DNA of 64,000 nucleotides. It comes from Mesostigma viride. Taxonomy: Eukaryota; Streptophyta; Mesostigmatophyceae; Mesostigmatales; Mesostigmataceae. Shown piece after piece: positions 43,501-53,346 of the stretch (position 1 is the stretch's first letter; each line of letters starts with the position of its first letter). Below the pieces are notes generated by a model. The model was not told the DNA's origin and did no database searches. It saw nothing but the letters and a program-made list of their open reading frames with translations. Made by a program: the position numbers and the translations under genes. The DNA is taken from positions 62,001-126,000 of the forward strand of contig RPFO01000038.1 of the NCBI GenBank assembly GCA_009746045.1, in the 5' to 3' direction.

Positions 43501-45115
43501 CATCCACCGGTAGTAGCTCTAGTCCTGCGTTTGATGCCCTGGTCAGTCCCCACATTACTGTTTCAACGTCACCAGCTCCATCCGATTTCCTGTTGTTCAA
43601 AGTAAGATTGGCTGTGCCCAGTCTCTATTTCACCACATTCTCTGTTTCACCACACTCTGTGCTGTGTCCAGCCTTCCTTTTCGCGTGCTTTGTGGCTGTC
43701 CCACAGTCCCAAACCTGCTGCATTGTGTTCCTGACCAACAACTCCTTATCGAGGCGTGTTGGCAGCCAGGGATGGTCATGGAACCCAGACATGAGGCAAG
43801 GGTGCTGTCAGGTCCTATGTGGGCACGGCTTCCTCACTGACTCGGACTTTTCTTGAACTCATGTCAGGGCATGTACGCTGTGTTCAGGCCTCACTTCACC
43901 GCGACGTTAGAGGTTCAGCTGGTCCCGCAGAGCTAATGTTTGCGCTCTACGCAGATTTGGTGCTTATAACACAGATGTTGGCCATGTAACCTCACACTTG
44001 GCTGAGCGTGGTGATCCGTTTGGGGCATCCACAGATGGGTGTGGAACGAAATCAAAGTACTAGTCAATGTGGAGGATTACGTGTGGCTGGCTAGGCACTA
44101 ACGGCTGTCTCTCTACTTGTACTGTGCCAATGGCCCACCCACTCGTCATGCCTCGAATGGGACCTGGATGCCACAGGGGCTGGAGATCGACCACAAGATG
44201 ATCGCAGCAGAGAAGGCAGGGGTTCAGGTATGAGCCCTCCGCTTGGCGCATGTGTGTGGCTTGTTTTGTCTGGGCGGTGTGCAGGCTTGTGCAGGGATGC
44301 GCAGCGCTGCAAGCTGTAGCAGGCAGACAAAAGAGGCATCATGGTATTACGAACGCGGAGAATTCTATTGGACTGGCTTGCTCAACATCTTTTCACGATG
44401 AAACCTGTATTTTTGCCGCTCATGCCTGCGTTGGTTGTCATGTTGGGATCCTTGTGGCCTCTAACAAACTTGAACGGAGATTCGTCATGAATCTTGCTTT
44501 AGTCTGACGGGTAGGTTTTGGTAGCTTACCCTGTATGGTGTGTGTACACTTGCCTGCATGCACAAGGGCACGTCCATAGCGGCTATACCTGAGAGCTATG
44601 GGCACAAAGCTACATTACCCGTCTGTTCCGATTCTGCATCGGATCCCCATCAAGGCCTGCGCTGTCATTCATTGCAATAGGTGACGATGCAGGTTATATG
44701 GAGTTGAAAGTAGAGCCATCATGAGGTGCAGTCGCTTTTTTGTGGGGGGCACCCTGTCTAGCAGGACACCTGGCGGGCATGGTACATCGTCAATGCCCAG
44801 CCCTCCCGGAAGTACAAGGAGACATGTCAGCCCATGTCTCTCAGCCAATCATGTGCGAGGGGAGAATTGCCACTCCCACCAACTAATGCGATAGTGCACA
44901 CTCTGCAACTTGTCTGTTGATTGCTTTTTCTTTCTGGTGCACAGGGCTCTCCTTCTCCATCCGTCACGGTTAGCCCCACCCCCACAAGTGGGCCCATCAT
45001 CCCGATTCTGGTTCCAGAATTGACTTGGGCCCAGGAGGGGTTGGCATGGCTGAAGGGTATTCTTACCGGGGGCATGCCAGGGGCTGCCATGTCAGACAAA
45101 GGGGATGTGGCCTGA
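40535..45115 (+). CDS. PRELI/MSF1 (Ups/PRELID family) lipid-transfer domain protein, 5' end missing
   Basis: Firm exons: 40535-40717, 41631-41752, 43119-43227, 44177-44227, all GT-AG with matching phases. The spliced protein gives LVSIDVLEEKRDAGSGETCL, LANDAPRWLQRVAGM, TIESVNETLSSVVVM, CTYEPHPESNEWT and LGLSSALERFLVQKYRNRLE. This is the PRELI pattern (DVLdr...LP.w...G; S...E.C.Y.PHPenpeWT; G..s.lE.f....N..kG). Family members move phosphatidic acid or phosphatidylserine across the mitochondrial intermembrane space. The last exon, probably 44945-45115, encodes a Ser/Pro-rich linker and PIIPILVPELTWAQEGLAWL before TGA. An extra exon at 44765 (DTWRAWYIVNAQPSRKYKE) is possible but unproven. The N-terminal exon before 40535 was not found. 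Confidence 0.83.
41753..43118 (+). other. PRELI gene intron with possible inserted element
   Basis: This 1.4-kb intron holds a block (about 41820-42250) with repeated CGGAGTCCGC/CGGACTCCG motifs and a T-rich core (about 42018-42070) unlike the flanks. No terminal repeats or coding capacity were recognised. Confidence 0.4.
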
Positions 45116-46279
45116 TTGACCTTGTTTTGATGGATTGTTCATTCAGCATGTGCCACCACTACACAGCAATGCGCAATGAGGGCTACCCCAAAAGTAGGTG
45201 GGGCCGTCCTCTTGAATAAACACAGTATTTATTAGCTAGGAGACAACACTAAACACAGATCTGAATATCCTTCCGTGGTAAAGGTCAATTTGTGAGGTGT
45301 GAAGAATTACTTGAGTCCGGATAATTCTTTTGTTGTCATCATCCGTACACTACCTGATATCGATCCCTGTTTGTACCCTTTCCTCGGGCAGTGTCCCCTG
45401 GCCTGCTCGTGATTCAATCCAATGACATCCTGACACTGTCCAACATTATAAAATGAATGATATCAAGTGAGATAAACATACTCCGATAGTACCGTTTCAA
45501 TGCACAAGGATACACTGATTTCCATCACCATTCATCTTCATCATCCTGAACGACTCGAAAACGCGGACAAGATAACGGCAGGCTCGAGCTACCATGGTCC
45601 GGATTCTCCCGATTTCTGGCCTGCGCTGGTTGTCTCTTTGATACTCCGATAGTACCGGCTACGCCCCCTTCTCAAGAAGGTTCCAGCCGTGTTCAGCCCG
45701 TCTCACGTTTCGAGACTGAACAAGTCTCGAGTGGACACGTGTGTAGTACTCCTACACACACAGATCTCGAATGATTTATCTAGTACCAAATCCGACAGGC
45801 TTGCATCACTCCCCGGAAAGGAGAACTTTTGCGGATGACTGTAGGTGTCAGTTGGCGATGCCTTAGGATCAGGAGACGTCCGTCCTATAGTCAGCGAAAG
45901 TTGGTGCGAGAGGTCCCCACTTCGATTCCGGCCTGGATTCATTTGCAGACCGCGTTTTCCGCGGACCGGCACTGAACGCAAATGGTTTTCACCTTTGCGG
46001 CGTGCCAAATCAGAATATTCCTGCATGACACATGCGGCAAGTTCCAAGCAGCTTCCTGTTTTGTTATTCAATCTAGCATGTGTGATCCGTTAATTGCGCC
46101 ACGTGCATGCATGGCAGGCATGAATCCTCGAAATGGCCGGAGCAGGACAGTGGCCTGGAATTATGGAGAGAAATTAGCGCTCATCCTGCATGCATGCATA
46201 TGTATGCATGTACTACGTTAGCTGTTTTGATAGTGCTTATATTATTCACTAAATAACTACACATGGTCCCGTTTGTATA
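45116..46279. other. Intergenic region with a SINE-like insertion
   Basis: Between the PRELI gene and the LINE cluster. Apart from the SINE-like copy at 45495-45640 I see no gene or element. Confidence 0.6.
45495..45640 (+). mobile_element. SINE-like repeat with a perfect 17-bp target-site duplication
   Basis: A 146-bp insertion runs from TTTCAATGCACAAGGATACA to CTGGTTGTCTCTTTG. It is flanked on both sides by ATACTCCGATAGTACCG (45478-45494 and 45641-45657). The 3' end is the same as in the other copies and the 5' end is truncated. This is the hallmark of target-primed retrotransposition. Confidence 0.88.
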
Positions 46280-46655
46280 ATTAATTAATTAGACTCGTGC
46301 TCCCGTTGGGGAGTCACGGAGCATTAACCCCGATGGATGGATGGATGGGTGCAAACAGTCCTACCGGTCTAATCTATCTACATCGGCTACATACTACATC
46401 TATCTAACAGCATTCTAACTACAACATATCTATCTAGGCAGCCGCACGCTGCCCTAGGGGAGCTATCTGGCGTGCCTCCCACGGGATTGCACACGCGGGC
46501 GCTTCCCCACTGGGGGGGGCTCGTTGTCCTCTATGACCTGGGCCCACTTGGCCTTGTCCATCATCTTCTTCCAAATCACAGAGAGGCCTAGGCCCCCCAT
46601 GTCCTCTACTAGCAGTTCTTTGAAGGTGCGGGCCTTGCGGCGTCTAACATCACTG
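46280..46655 (-). mobile_element. LINE 3' end (copy D-minus)
   Basis: The minus-strand frame 46463 to about 46640 ends the LINE ORF (TFKELLVEDMGGLGLSVIWK, WAQVIEDNEPPPVGKRPR). It is followed by a 3' UTR with CTCCCCAACGGGAGCACGAG and an (ATTA)n tail at about 46280. It abuts the plus-strand copy head to head. Confidence 0.75.
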
Positions 46656-47260
46656 GGCCGTTTGTATAAGGGTATGCCTCGCATTTCGGACGAGGTAAGG
46701 CAGCGTAGGATAGCATTTGTAGGACATCTTGCTCGCACCAGTCACGTAGATATACCGCCCTTGATTTCTGGCCTGCGCTGGTTGTCTCCTTGATACCGCC
46801 CTTGGTCTGGCCGGCCCCCAGCGCGGCTTGGCCAACCAGGGCAGCACATCCTGACCTGGCCTGGCCCCAAGGGCATTCCTAGAAAGCTGGGTAAACCTGC
46901 CATGCATGAACTACATCCAGATGTTGCGCTTGCCGACCTAGTGGTCCCAGCTCAGTTTGAACACCGCATTCACTCCCTCTCTCTTCTTTGGACTGCTATG
47001 CAGAACAAGAAGATCGAGGTGACAGAAGATTGTCCAGGCTCACACGCCAGCCCCTGTAGGCAAGCCCCCTCCCCCCAAGCGGAAGGGGCGTTTTGCCGAG
47101 TAGGGTAGTTACGATTTTCTAGACTAGATAGCTTAGAGTTATAGCTTAGTTCGATTACGCGGCTTCGCCCACCTCCACCCATCCAGCAAGAAATATGTGC
47201 TACATGATCTCCCAACGGAGTCATGTTATAATTTAAAGTTAATTTTTAATGGTCCCGTTA
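46656..47260 (+). mobile_element. LINE 3' half (copy D-plus), carrying a nested SINE-like insertion
   Basis: It starts LYKGMPRISDEVRQRRIAFV and GHLARTSH, is interrupted by the 29-bp insert at 46764-46792, then continues with the same C-terminal sequence as copy A. Its 3' UTR has GATCTCCCAACGGAGTCATG and an A/T tail. The frame is broken, so it is not functional. Confidence 0.78.
46764..46792 (+). mobile_element. 29-bp SINE-like 3' fragment with a 12-bp target-site duplication
   Basis: Only the last 29 bp of the family (ATTTCTGGCCTGCGCTGG to TCTCCTTG) are inserted in LINE copy D-plus. The flanking duplications ATACCGCCCTTG (46752-46763 and 46793-46804) are perfect. The empty site is seen in LINE copy A (ACACCGCCCTTGGTCTGG). 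Confidence 0.82.
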
Positions 47261-47261
47261 T

Positions 47262-47373
47262 AGGGTAGTTACGATTTTTCTAGACTAGATAGCTTAGAGT
47301 TAGCTTAGTTCGATATTACGCGGCTTCGCCCACCTCCACCCATCCAGCAAGAAATATGTGCTACATGATCTCC
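47262..47373 (+). repeat. Tandem duplicate of the LINE 3' UTR
   Basis: TAGGGTAGTTACGATTTT to ATGTGCTACATGATCTCCCA repeats the 3' UTR just to its left (about 47100-47217) with few changes, then runs straight into the heptamer satellite. Confidence 0.85.
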
Positions 47374-47592
47374 CACGAGCCACGAGCCACGAGCCGCGAG
47401 CCGCGAGCCGCGAGCCGCGAGCCGCGAGCCGCGAGCCGCGAGCCGCGAGCCGCGAGCCGCGAGCCGCGAGCCGCGAGCCGCGAGCCGCGAGCCGCGAGCC
47501 GCGAGCCGCGAGCCGCGAGCCGCGAGCCGCGAGCCACGAGCCACGAGCCACGAGCCACGAGCCACGAGCCACGAGCTACGAGCCACAAGCCA
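47374..47592. repeat. Heptamer satellite (GAGCCRC)n, about 31 units
   Basis: The central units (about 20) are GAGCCGC and the units at both edges are GAGCCAC. Repeating Arg-Glu-Pro-Arg-Ala-Ala-Ser frames are artefacts. Confidence 0.95.
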
Positions 47593-47750
47593 TGTGCCTT
47601 GCATGCACATTGTTGTTGCATTGATACGTCTACCTTCCCCCACACTCCAAGTCACGCATGTGTGCTGCCATGGCAACGGCCCCAACTAACAACACCCGGC
47701 ATCTCCTCCACCGCACAAAATTGGAATAAGCAAAATTGTATTCATGATAG

Positions 47751-47976
47751 AAACACACGCCCTGATCAAGCATGCTGTTTCCGGCCCCACCGTCTAGGTC
47801 ATCTAGTCGCTCCACACGTAAGCCAGCCATAATTTCAATGCACAAGGATACACATTTCCATCACCATTCATCTTCATCATCCTGAACGACTCGAAAACGC
47901 GGAAAAGATAACGGCAGGCTCGAGCTACCATGGTCCGGATTCTCCCGATTTCTGGCCTGCGCTGGTTGTCTCTTTG
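47751..47976 (+). mobile_element. SINE-like repeat, long copy
   Basis: About 226 bp, co-extensive with the 36054-36281 copy. It ends GGTTGTCTCTTTG followed by ATGATTACC. The left flank ATGATAG shares only five bases with the right flank, so the target duplication is doubtful. Confidence 0.78.
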
Positions 47977-48057
47977 ATGATTACCGTTGCTCTTGCATTT
48001 GAATAATAAAAATATGAGGCCAAGTCCACACAAAGTCCCCTATTGTCATAAGTAGCT

Positions 48058-48927
48058 TTACTCGCCCTCATCGTCCTCTTCTGCTTCCGCGGCATCCTCA
48101 AACTGCTCCCCCTCCTCTCCTCCCGGCACCAAACCGTCCGGCACGTGCAGCACCCGGTTGAAGTGGTCCATCATGGCAGCGGCAGCGCCGTCCCGCGCCA
48201 GGTTTGCCATCACCTCCTCTTGGTTGAAGAACATATCCCCCTCGTCCTCGTCGCCACTGTCCGGATTCATGGCAGCGCCGGCGCTCAGTGCTTTAAATAG
48301 CTCCTCTGTGTTGGAGGAGTCTTGGGGAACCAGGAACATCTCCCGCACGCACGACAGGTCACCTTTGGCCACCAAACCCTCAATTCTGGATCGTTCGTGT
48401 TCGTCGGAATCCCCGTTCTGGGCAGCCCCATTTGGTAGGTCCTCCATGGCCTCACCCTCCTCGTTATCCCCGTCATTTTCCTCTACAGCATTCACGCCGT
48501 GGAAGTCATCTTGGTCTCCGTTGTCAATTTGAGCATAAATATGGGGTCCAGGAAACTCGGTCGTGTCGTTCGACACGGCATGCACTGCAAGGGAGCGGAA
48601 ATGGACGGCATACCCTTTTTCAGCATTCACGTCGCTAAGCCAAATAACACGCCTCGAGGTGACGTAGAGTGTGCCGTTGTCAGGTATGCGGCATCTCTCG
48701 AGGGATATTTTTACGTTGCGAACAGTGTGGTTGACAGCTTCGTCATCGGCAACGTCGACAAGGGGTCCTCCGTCTGGGCTTCTTTCGCTGACTGCAAACA
48801 AGCCAACGGGCTGACTTCCTGGCATGTTGCTGTAAGCCGCGCAAGGTAATGCCTGGGCACGAATTCCCTGCACGTAGAAGACCCTACGTCGTTTCAACAG
48901 GCTGTCCCCGCTTGTGCCCTTCGCCAT
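48058..48927 (-). CDS. pICln homologue (chloride conductance regulator-like, methylosome subunit), intronless
   Basis: The protein is 289 residues from the ATG at 48925-48927. The ATG at 48823-48825 (MPGSQPVGLFAV) is an equally good start that would give a family-like N-terminus. The PH-like core carries GTLYVTSRRVIWLSDVNAEK, GYAVHFRSLAVHAVSND and HIYAQID, closest to plant pICln. It continues with acidic loops, RIEGLVAKGDLSCVREMFLV, an LFKALSAGAAMNPD helix and a very acidic C-terminal tail (EEGEQFEDAAEAEEDDEGE). pICln chaperones Sm proteins onto the PRMT5 methylosome for snRNP assembly in the cytoplasm. The single exon is unusual beside its neighbours. Confidence 0.93.
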   Translation of the reverse strand: MAKGTSGDSLLKRRRVFYVQGIRAQALPCAAYSNMPGSQPVGLFAVSERSPDGGPLVDVADDEAVNHTVRNVKISLERCRIPDNGTLYVTSRRVIWLSDVNAEKGYAVHFRSLAVHAVSNDTTEFPGPHIYAQIDNGDQDDFHGVNAVEENDGDNEEGEAMEDLPNGAAQNGDSDEHERSRIEGLVAKGDLSCVREMFLVPQDSSNTEELFKALSAGAAMNPDSGDEDEGDMFFNQEEVMANLARDGAAAAMMDHFNRVLHVPDGLVPGGEEGEQFEDAAEAEEDDEGE

Positions 48928-49672
48928 CGCTGCTCCTTTTTGGCGCCAACCAGGTTTGCTAGCATTGTTGTCGACTGACGGGCTGCGGCTAACTAGCTGG
49001 AGCTAGCTGGTTATGTGGTAACTCATTACTCAAGCCTGACTCAAGTATATTAGGTGGTGATGCAAGATATTCATTTGAAGCGCTATACCCTTATATAGTT
49101 GATGTATAGTTAAGAAATAAATAGGGCAAAGGCGTTGCTTCAAGCATCCTATGTACCGGCTACCTTGGCCGCAGCCCTCACGCAGTGCTCCTAGCAACGA
49201 CGTGCCAGGCGCCCGCAGGCAACTGCTCATTAATATTCTTTTCTCCCCGCGCCACATAAGCATAATTTTTAGCACGCTGCCACTGGGCCCGCGTCACGCG
49301 TGCGCGTCTGCAGATACATGTATTTCGGGCCTGTTCGGGCAATTAATTATGAATTACTTGCCTGGTTTCACAAATAAACTCCCTGGCATTTTCCTCTTCG
49401 GCCCTAGCTCATCGTTGACACAAATCTGGGAATTTCCTGAAGCATGCCTGGCAGGTCTCTGAAGTTGAATTAACAATATTTGTAACATGGTAGCACGCTT
49501 TTCTTGGGCAGTGTGTATTTGTAGTGCCCAACTGCCCATGTCTTTGGATGAAGGCTTGGAGCGACCGCCTTGCAGGCATAAAACTGAAACTGCAGTCGCC
49601 TGGATAACGGAACGCAAATAACTAGAAAGCCGCACTGCCCTTCCGGCGAACTCTCTGTGCGTGAATGCCCAA
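48928..49672. promoter_or_regulatory. Divergent intergenic region between pICln and the type II Ig-like gene
   Basis: This 745-bp gap separates two divergent start codons, so both promoters and 5' UTRs should lie here. No TATA-like box or other motif is convincing by eye. Confidence 0.45.
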
Positions 49673-52600
49673 ATGCGGAGGCGACATCCTGGCCTCATAG
49701 GCAGGCGTCCCATATACCCGCCGACTGGGAGAAGAAATGTCATTGTGCGGCTACTTACCGGCAATTTGCTGCCTCCATTCGCGTCGCTACTTTTGGGGTG
49801 CATCTTCGCGTTTGCCTGCATTTCCCTCCTGAACCCTGGGGGCTCGGTGTTCAACCATCCACTGGTACTGTTGAGAGGTAAGCTGCTCGGATGGCTTCAT
49901 TCGCTGACAGCCCACCGACATCGATGTGAATTCGCACCACTCAACAGCAGCAGGAAATTATCGTTTGTGCGCCCCGTGCTCGAAAGGCTAATGAGCGCTT
50001 GGTGCGCACACATATATAAAGGATGCGTCTTAATCTTCTGCAGGCGGTCATATGGGCCGCGGTTGGCAAGGCAAGCGATCATATTCCGCCGCCGCCGCCT
50101 CACGACACTTAAAGGCCCCCGGTAAAAAAACAAGCATCTGTAGCTTGGGCTGCAACGCCAATTTAGAACGGTGGTCCACACCTGTAAGGAAGCAGGTGAT
50201 GCTCGCACATCTACTCACTTCTGCTAACATCTGGAACCCAGCTATCTTGGACAGGGCTATCTTCGTGAATTTTCCAGGTAATCGTTGCCATGCCATGGGC
50301 TGCCTTCAATTCCATAAGCAAATCGGACATGCTGAGTACCATATCTTTGGCGAGCTGGCATGGCATGCAGTCTGGATATCCATCGCAAGAGGCCCTAAAT
50401 TACTTTTCCCCTTTAACTCAACCTGTTACACCAATTGCTCCCATGGTGTGCACGGCTCATACGTCATGCGTGGCTACCATCAACCAAACGCCTGGTTACC
50501 TCTAGCTGAGAGCCACCTACTTGACCTTGGGTGTGAATGGCTTATCCAGAATGCGCACGAAATTATTTATTACTGATTATTTATGGCATATTATTCATAA
50601 TGCCATGCCTTCGCGTGCCGCTTGTCCACCAGAGCTGCGGGTGTCAGAGTTCCTGGGCCTCTCAAAACCCAACATCAGCGAAGAAGAGTTTGCGAGGGCG
50701 GTGGAGGCGCGGTGGGAGGAGGAGACGGCAGCAGGTATGCAGCGATTGTGCTCTTGCTGGAGGTCCAATGGTAGCGGTGTGCTGGATGGATCAAGGGATG
50801 GCAATGGCGTCGATGGATCAAGGGATGGCGATGGCGTCGATGGATCAAGGGATGGCGATGGGGGTGGCGGCATTACTGATGGACGGTTTGGGGTGGGAGT
50901 CGAGGCTGGTGAGGTTGCTGTTTTTGGCCGTGGCGGCGGTGCAGTTTTGTTGTGCATGGCCAAGGGGCACAGGTCGTGATGAGGGCGGTGGGAGGAACGG
51001 ATAGCGGGCCTATTTGTTGTGTATGGCCGAGGGGCATGATGAGGGCCGTGTAATGATGGCATCACGGCATGTCCACGGTGGATGGGCTTCCAAGCGCCTG
51101 CCCTCCCTGTAGGCGCACCACGGACCACCTTTACCACCTGTACTCAGCTTGACCACCTTGAGCATCTTGGCCACCTTTGCCCAGCTTGCATGCTTTGCCT
51201 GGGCATGCGTGCGTTGTCAAGTCATGCAAATACACGTATGAGTTCAGTCAGGACAAGACCGATCCACACACATGAACACGTCCAAGTACGCACCGTGCAC
51301 GAGACATTGGTATGGGAGCAGGCCAGAGGAAGCAGCCGTGGCCCCATCCGAGCTCTAAGGGAACACTGCTTGCTGTTGCGATCAACTTGTCATATTATGT
51401 TGGCATGTTCTTATGCTGTCCTAATCGTATTTTATCCCATTCAGAGTCGAAGTTTCAAAAGAGTTGAAGTTTGAAAATTTTTTATCGCATTGTGGCAATC
51501 GTGTGTGAAAGCCATGGTGGGAAGTCGCAGCGCAGCGAAAACATGCTCTCATGAGTCTCATCAGCGTCTGGGTTCGCATTTTGCGCCACGGACCGCCAAG
51601 GTGCTGTATAAACTAGTTTGACCTAGTAGTATCGTTTTTTCAACAACGTGATCTGTGTAACAGTCACACTGGTGCATGGTGCTCGATGGATGATATCTGC
51701 TGGTCATAAGCTTGGTTTTTGTCATGTTTTCTTTTACTAGTGGTCGACGCCTGATGGATATCCCACCTGGGGCCTACCTCACCTTGTGTCTGTCCAGACC
51801 TGCAAGCGGCCAGCGAGGCTGCGCAAGCAGAAGCGAGAGCCAAGAAGCGAGCGGTTGCAGATGATCCCACGGACACGGCCGGGGGCGATGCAGGGGAGGG
51901 AGAGGGAGGGGAAGGAGAGGGTGATCCAGAGGGGGAGGAAGGGGAGGAGGAAGATGGGGGTATTGAGATGGACGATGACTTGGACACGCGGGTGATGCGG
52001 GAGCATGACCGGCAGCGGAGGCAGAGGAGGAGGAAGAGGCCACCACCGCCAGCTGTCGACCTGGCGCCGCAGCCACCGATACAGGTACTAGGATACCACA
52101 TAGCCACTGATACAGGTACTAGGATACCACATAGCCACTGATACTAGGATACTACATAGCCCCCAATACAGGTACTACTATACTATCGCATGCTGCATGA
52201 AAGTGTACGAAGTATGCTACTAGAGCCGAGGTGTATTCTCAGGGATGCATCACGTGACACGTCAGGCATCATCCGTTGGGCATCGCGGCTGGGAGTCATG
52301 CTGAGGGCGTCCAATAAATTCTCCCAACCCGTTGATTCCATGCTGAGTTTTTCTTTGAAGGCAATCTGTTGTGCATTGACTACGGCTTTTGCAGCATTTC
52401 TAGTTAGAGTATACCTATGCGAGATCCTAACTATGATGGAGAACCTGCAAGTAGCCGAGCAGGATGGCGTCCATTGCTGCGGATGCTCAACAGCTGGCAG
52501 CATGCTACAGGAGGGTCTTGTTGCCACCCTGAACAACACCCAGTCTATTGCCGTAGATCACGAAAGCAGGGAGCAAGGGGCAAGGAGCATGGTATATAGC

Positions 52601-53346
52601 AAGGTAGGTATAGCAAGTCGCCAGCTGGCACAGGTCGAGCCTCAAGAACGGTACAGGTACTGTACCATACCCTTACACAATCCGAGGGAAGCTGGACATT
52701 ATCGGCAATGTGCCATTCAGGCAGCGGACTGTGGCTGGTGTGTAATGACAAGTCGGCGATGCTTGCTGTATAGGCTGGTTGGTGTTTGTTTGGCATATTT
52801 TTTTGACATATAACTTCTTGCCTTGCTTGGCTCATCTTAGGCGCTTTGAGGCGTACACACATGCAGGATTGGGAGGGTGGAATGCCCATAGGAATTAAGG
52901 GTGGGTGGGTCTGCTAGCATCACGACATCTTCTCCTTAGAAGCACATATCTACCTTATGCCAGTGGAAAGAGCCTTGAGGACTCTGTCGTGGCGCCTGGT
53001 TGCAGAAGGGATCGTCCGTTGCATATCATTGGACCTGGTTGCGCATCCGTGGCTTTCACACAGCTGTACCCGCGGTTTCTCCAGACAGTGGGCAGGAGGG
53101 GTCATGTTTTTTGCATCATGGTCAAGGTGTCCCTTCATGTCTTATATACTTGCATGCCAATTATTGCCAAAGAGGGCCTAATCCAGCGAGAATCATTAAC
53201 CATGCATTGCCTTTGGTGCCAAACAGGGACCGCAAGACATCGCCCCTGGCGGTGGCCATTTCAAGGGTAGCCGGCCTGCACGAACAGGCCGTTTCCCTCG
53301 CGCCATCATCGACGAGAAACCAGCGCTGGTGTCGCAGGAGCCACAG
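49673..53346 (+). CDS. Type II Ig-like gene exons 1-5: anchor, linker and acidic stalk
   Basis: Exons: 49673-49877, 50044-50121, 50633-50734, 51798-52084, 53227-53346. The start is the ATG at 49673. Exon 3 has SEFLGLSKPNISEEEFARAV. Exon 4 is low-complexity acidic (GEGEGGEGEGDPEGEEGEEE) and ends with MREHDRQRRQRRRKRPPPP, a dense basic run that could be a proprotein-convertase-like site (inference). The donor of exon 4 is tandemly repeated downstream. Exon 2 has two readable frames; the chosen one is the only one that joins exon 3 in phase. Confidence 0.78.

Noticed and set aside
47300..47685. Open frames of 90-158 codons with (Arg-Glu-Pro-Arg-Ala-Ala-Ser)n
   Set aside because: Translations of the heptamer satellite.
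9724..47976. The dispersed repeat ending in TTGAT as a Helitron (TC 5' end inserted after A, on the reverse strand)
   Set aside because: The copies at 45495-45640 and 46764-46792 have perfect 17-bp and 12-bp target-site duplications, and copies are truncated only at the other end. Helitrons make no such duplications; a retroposon explains the data.
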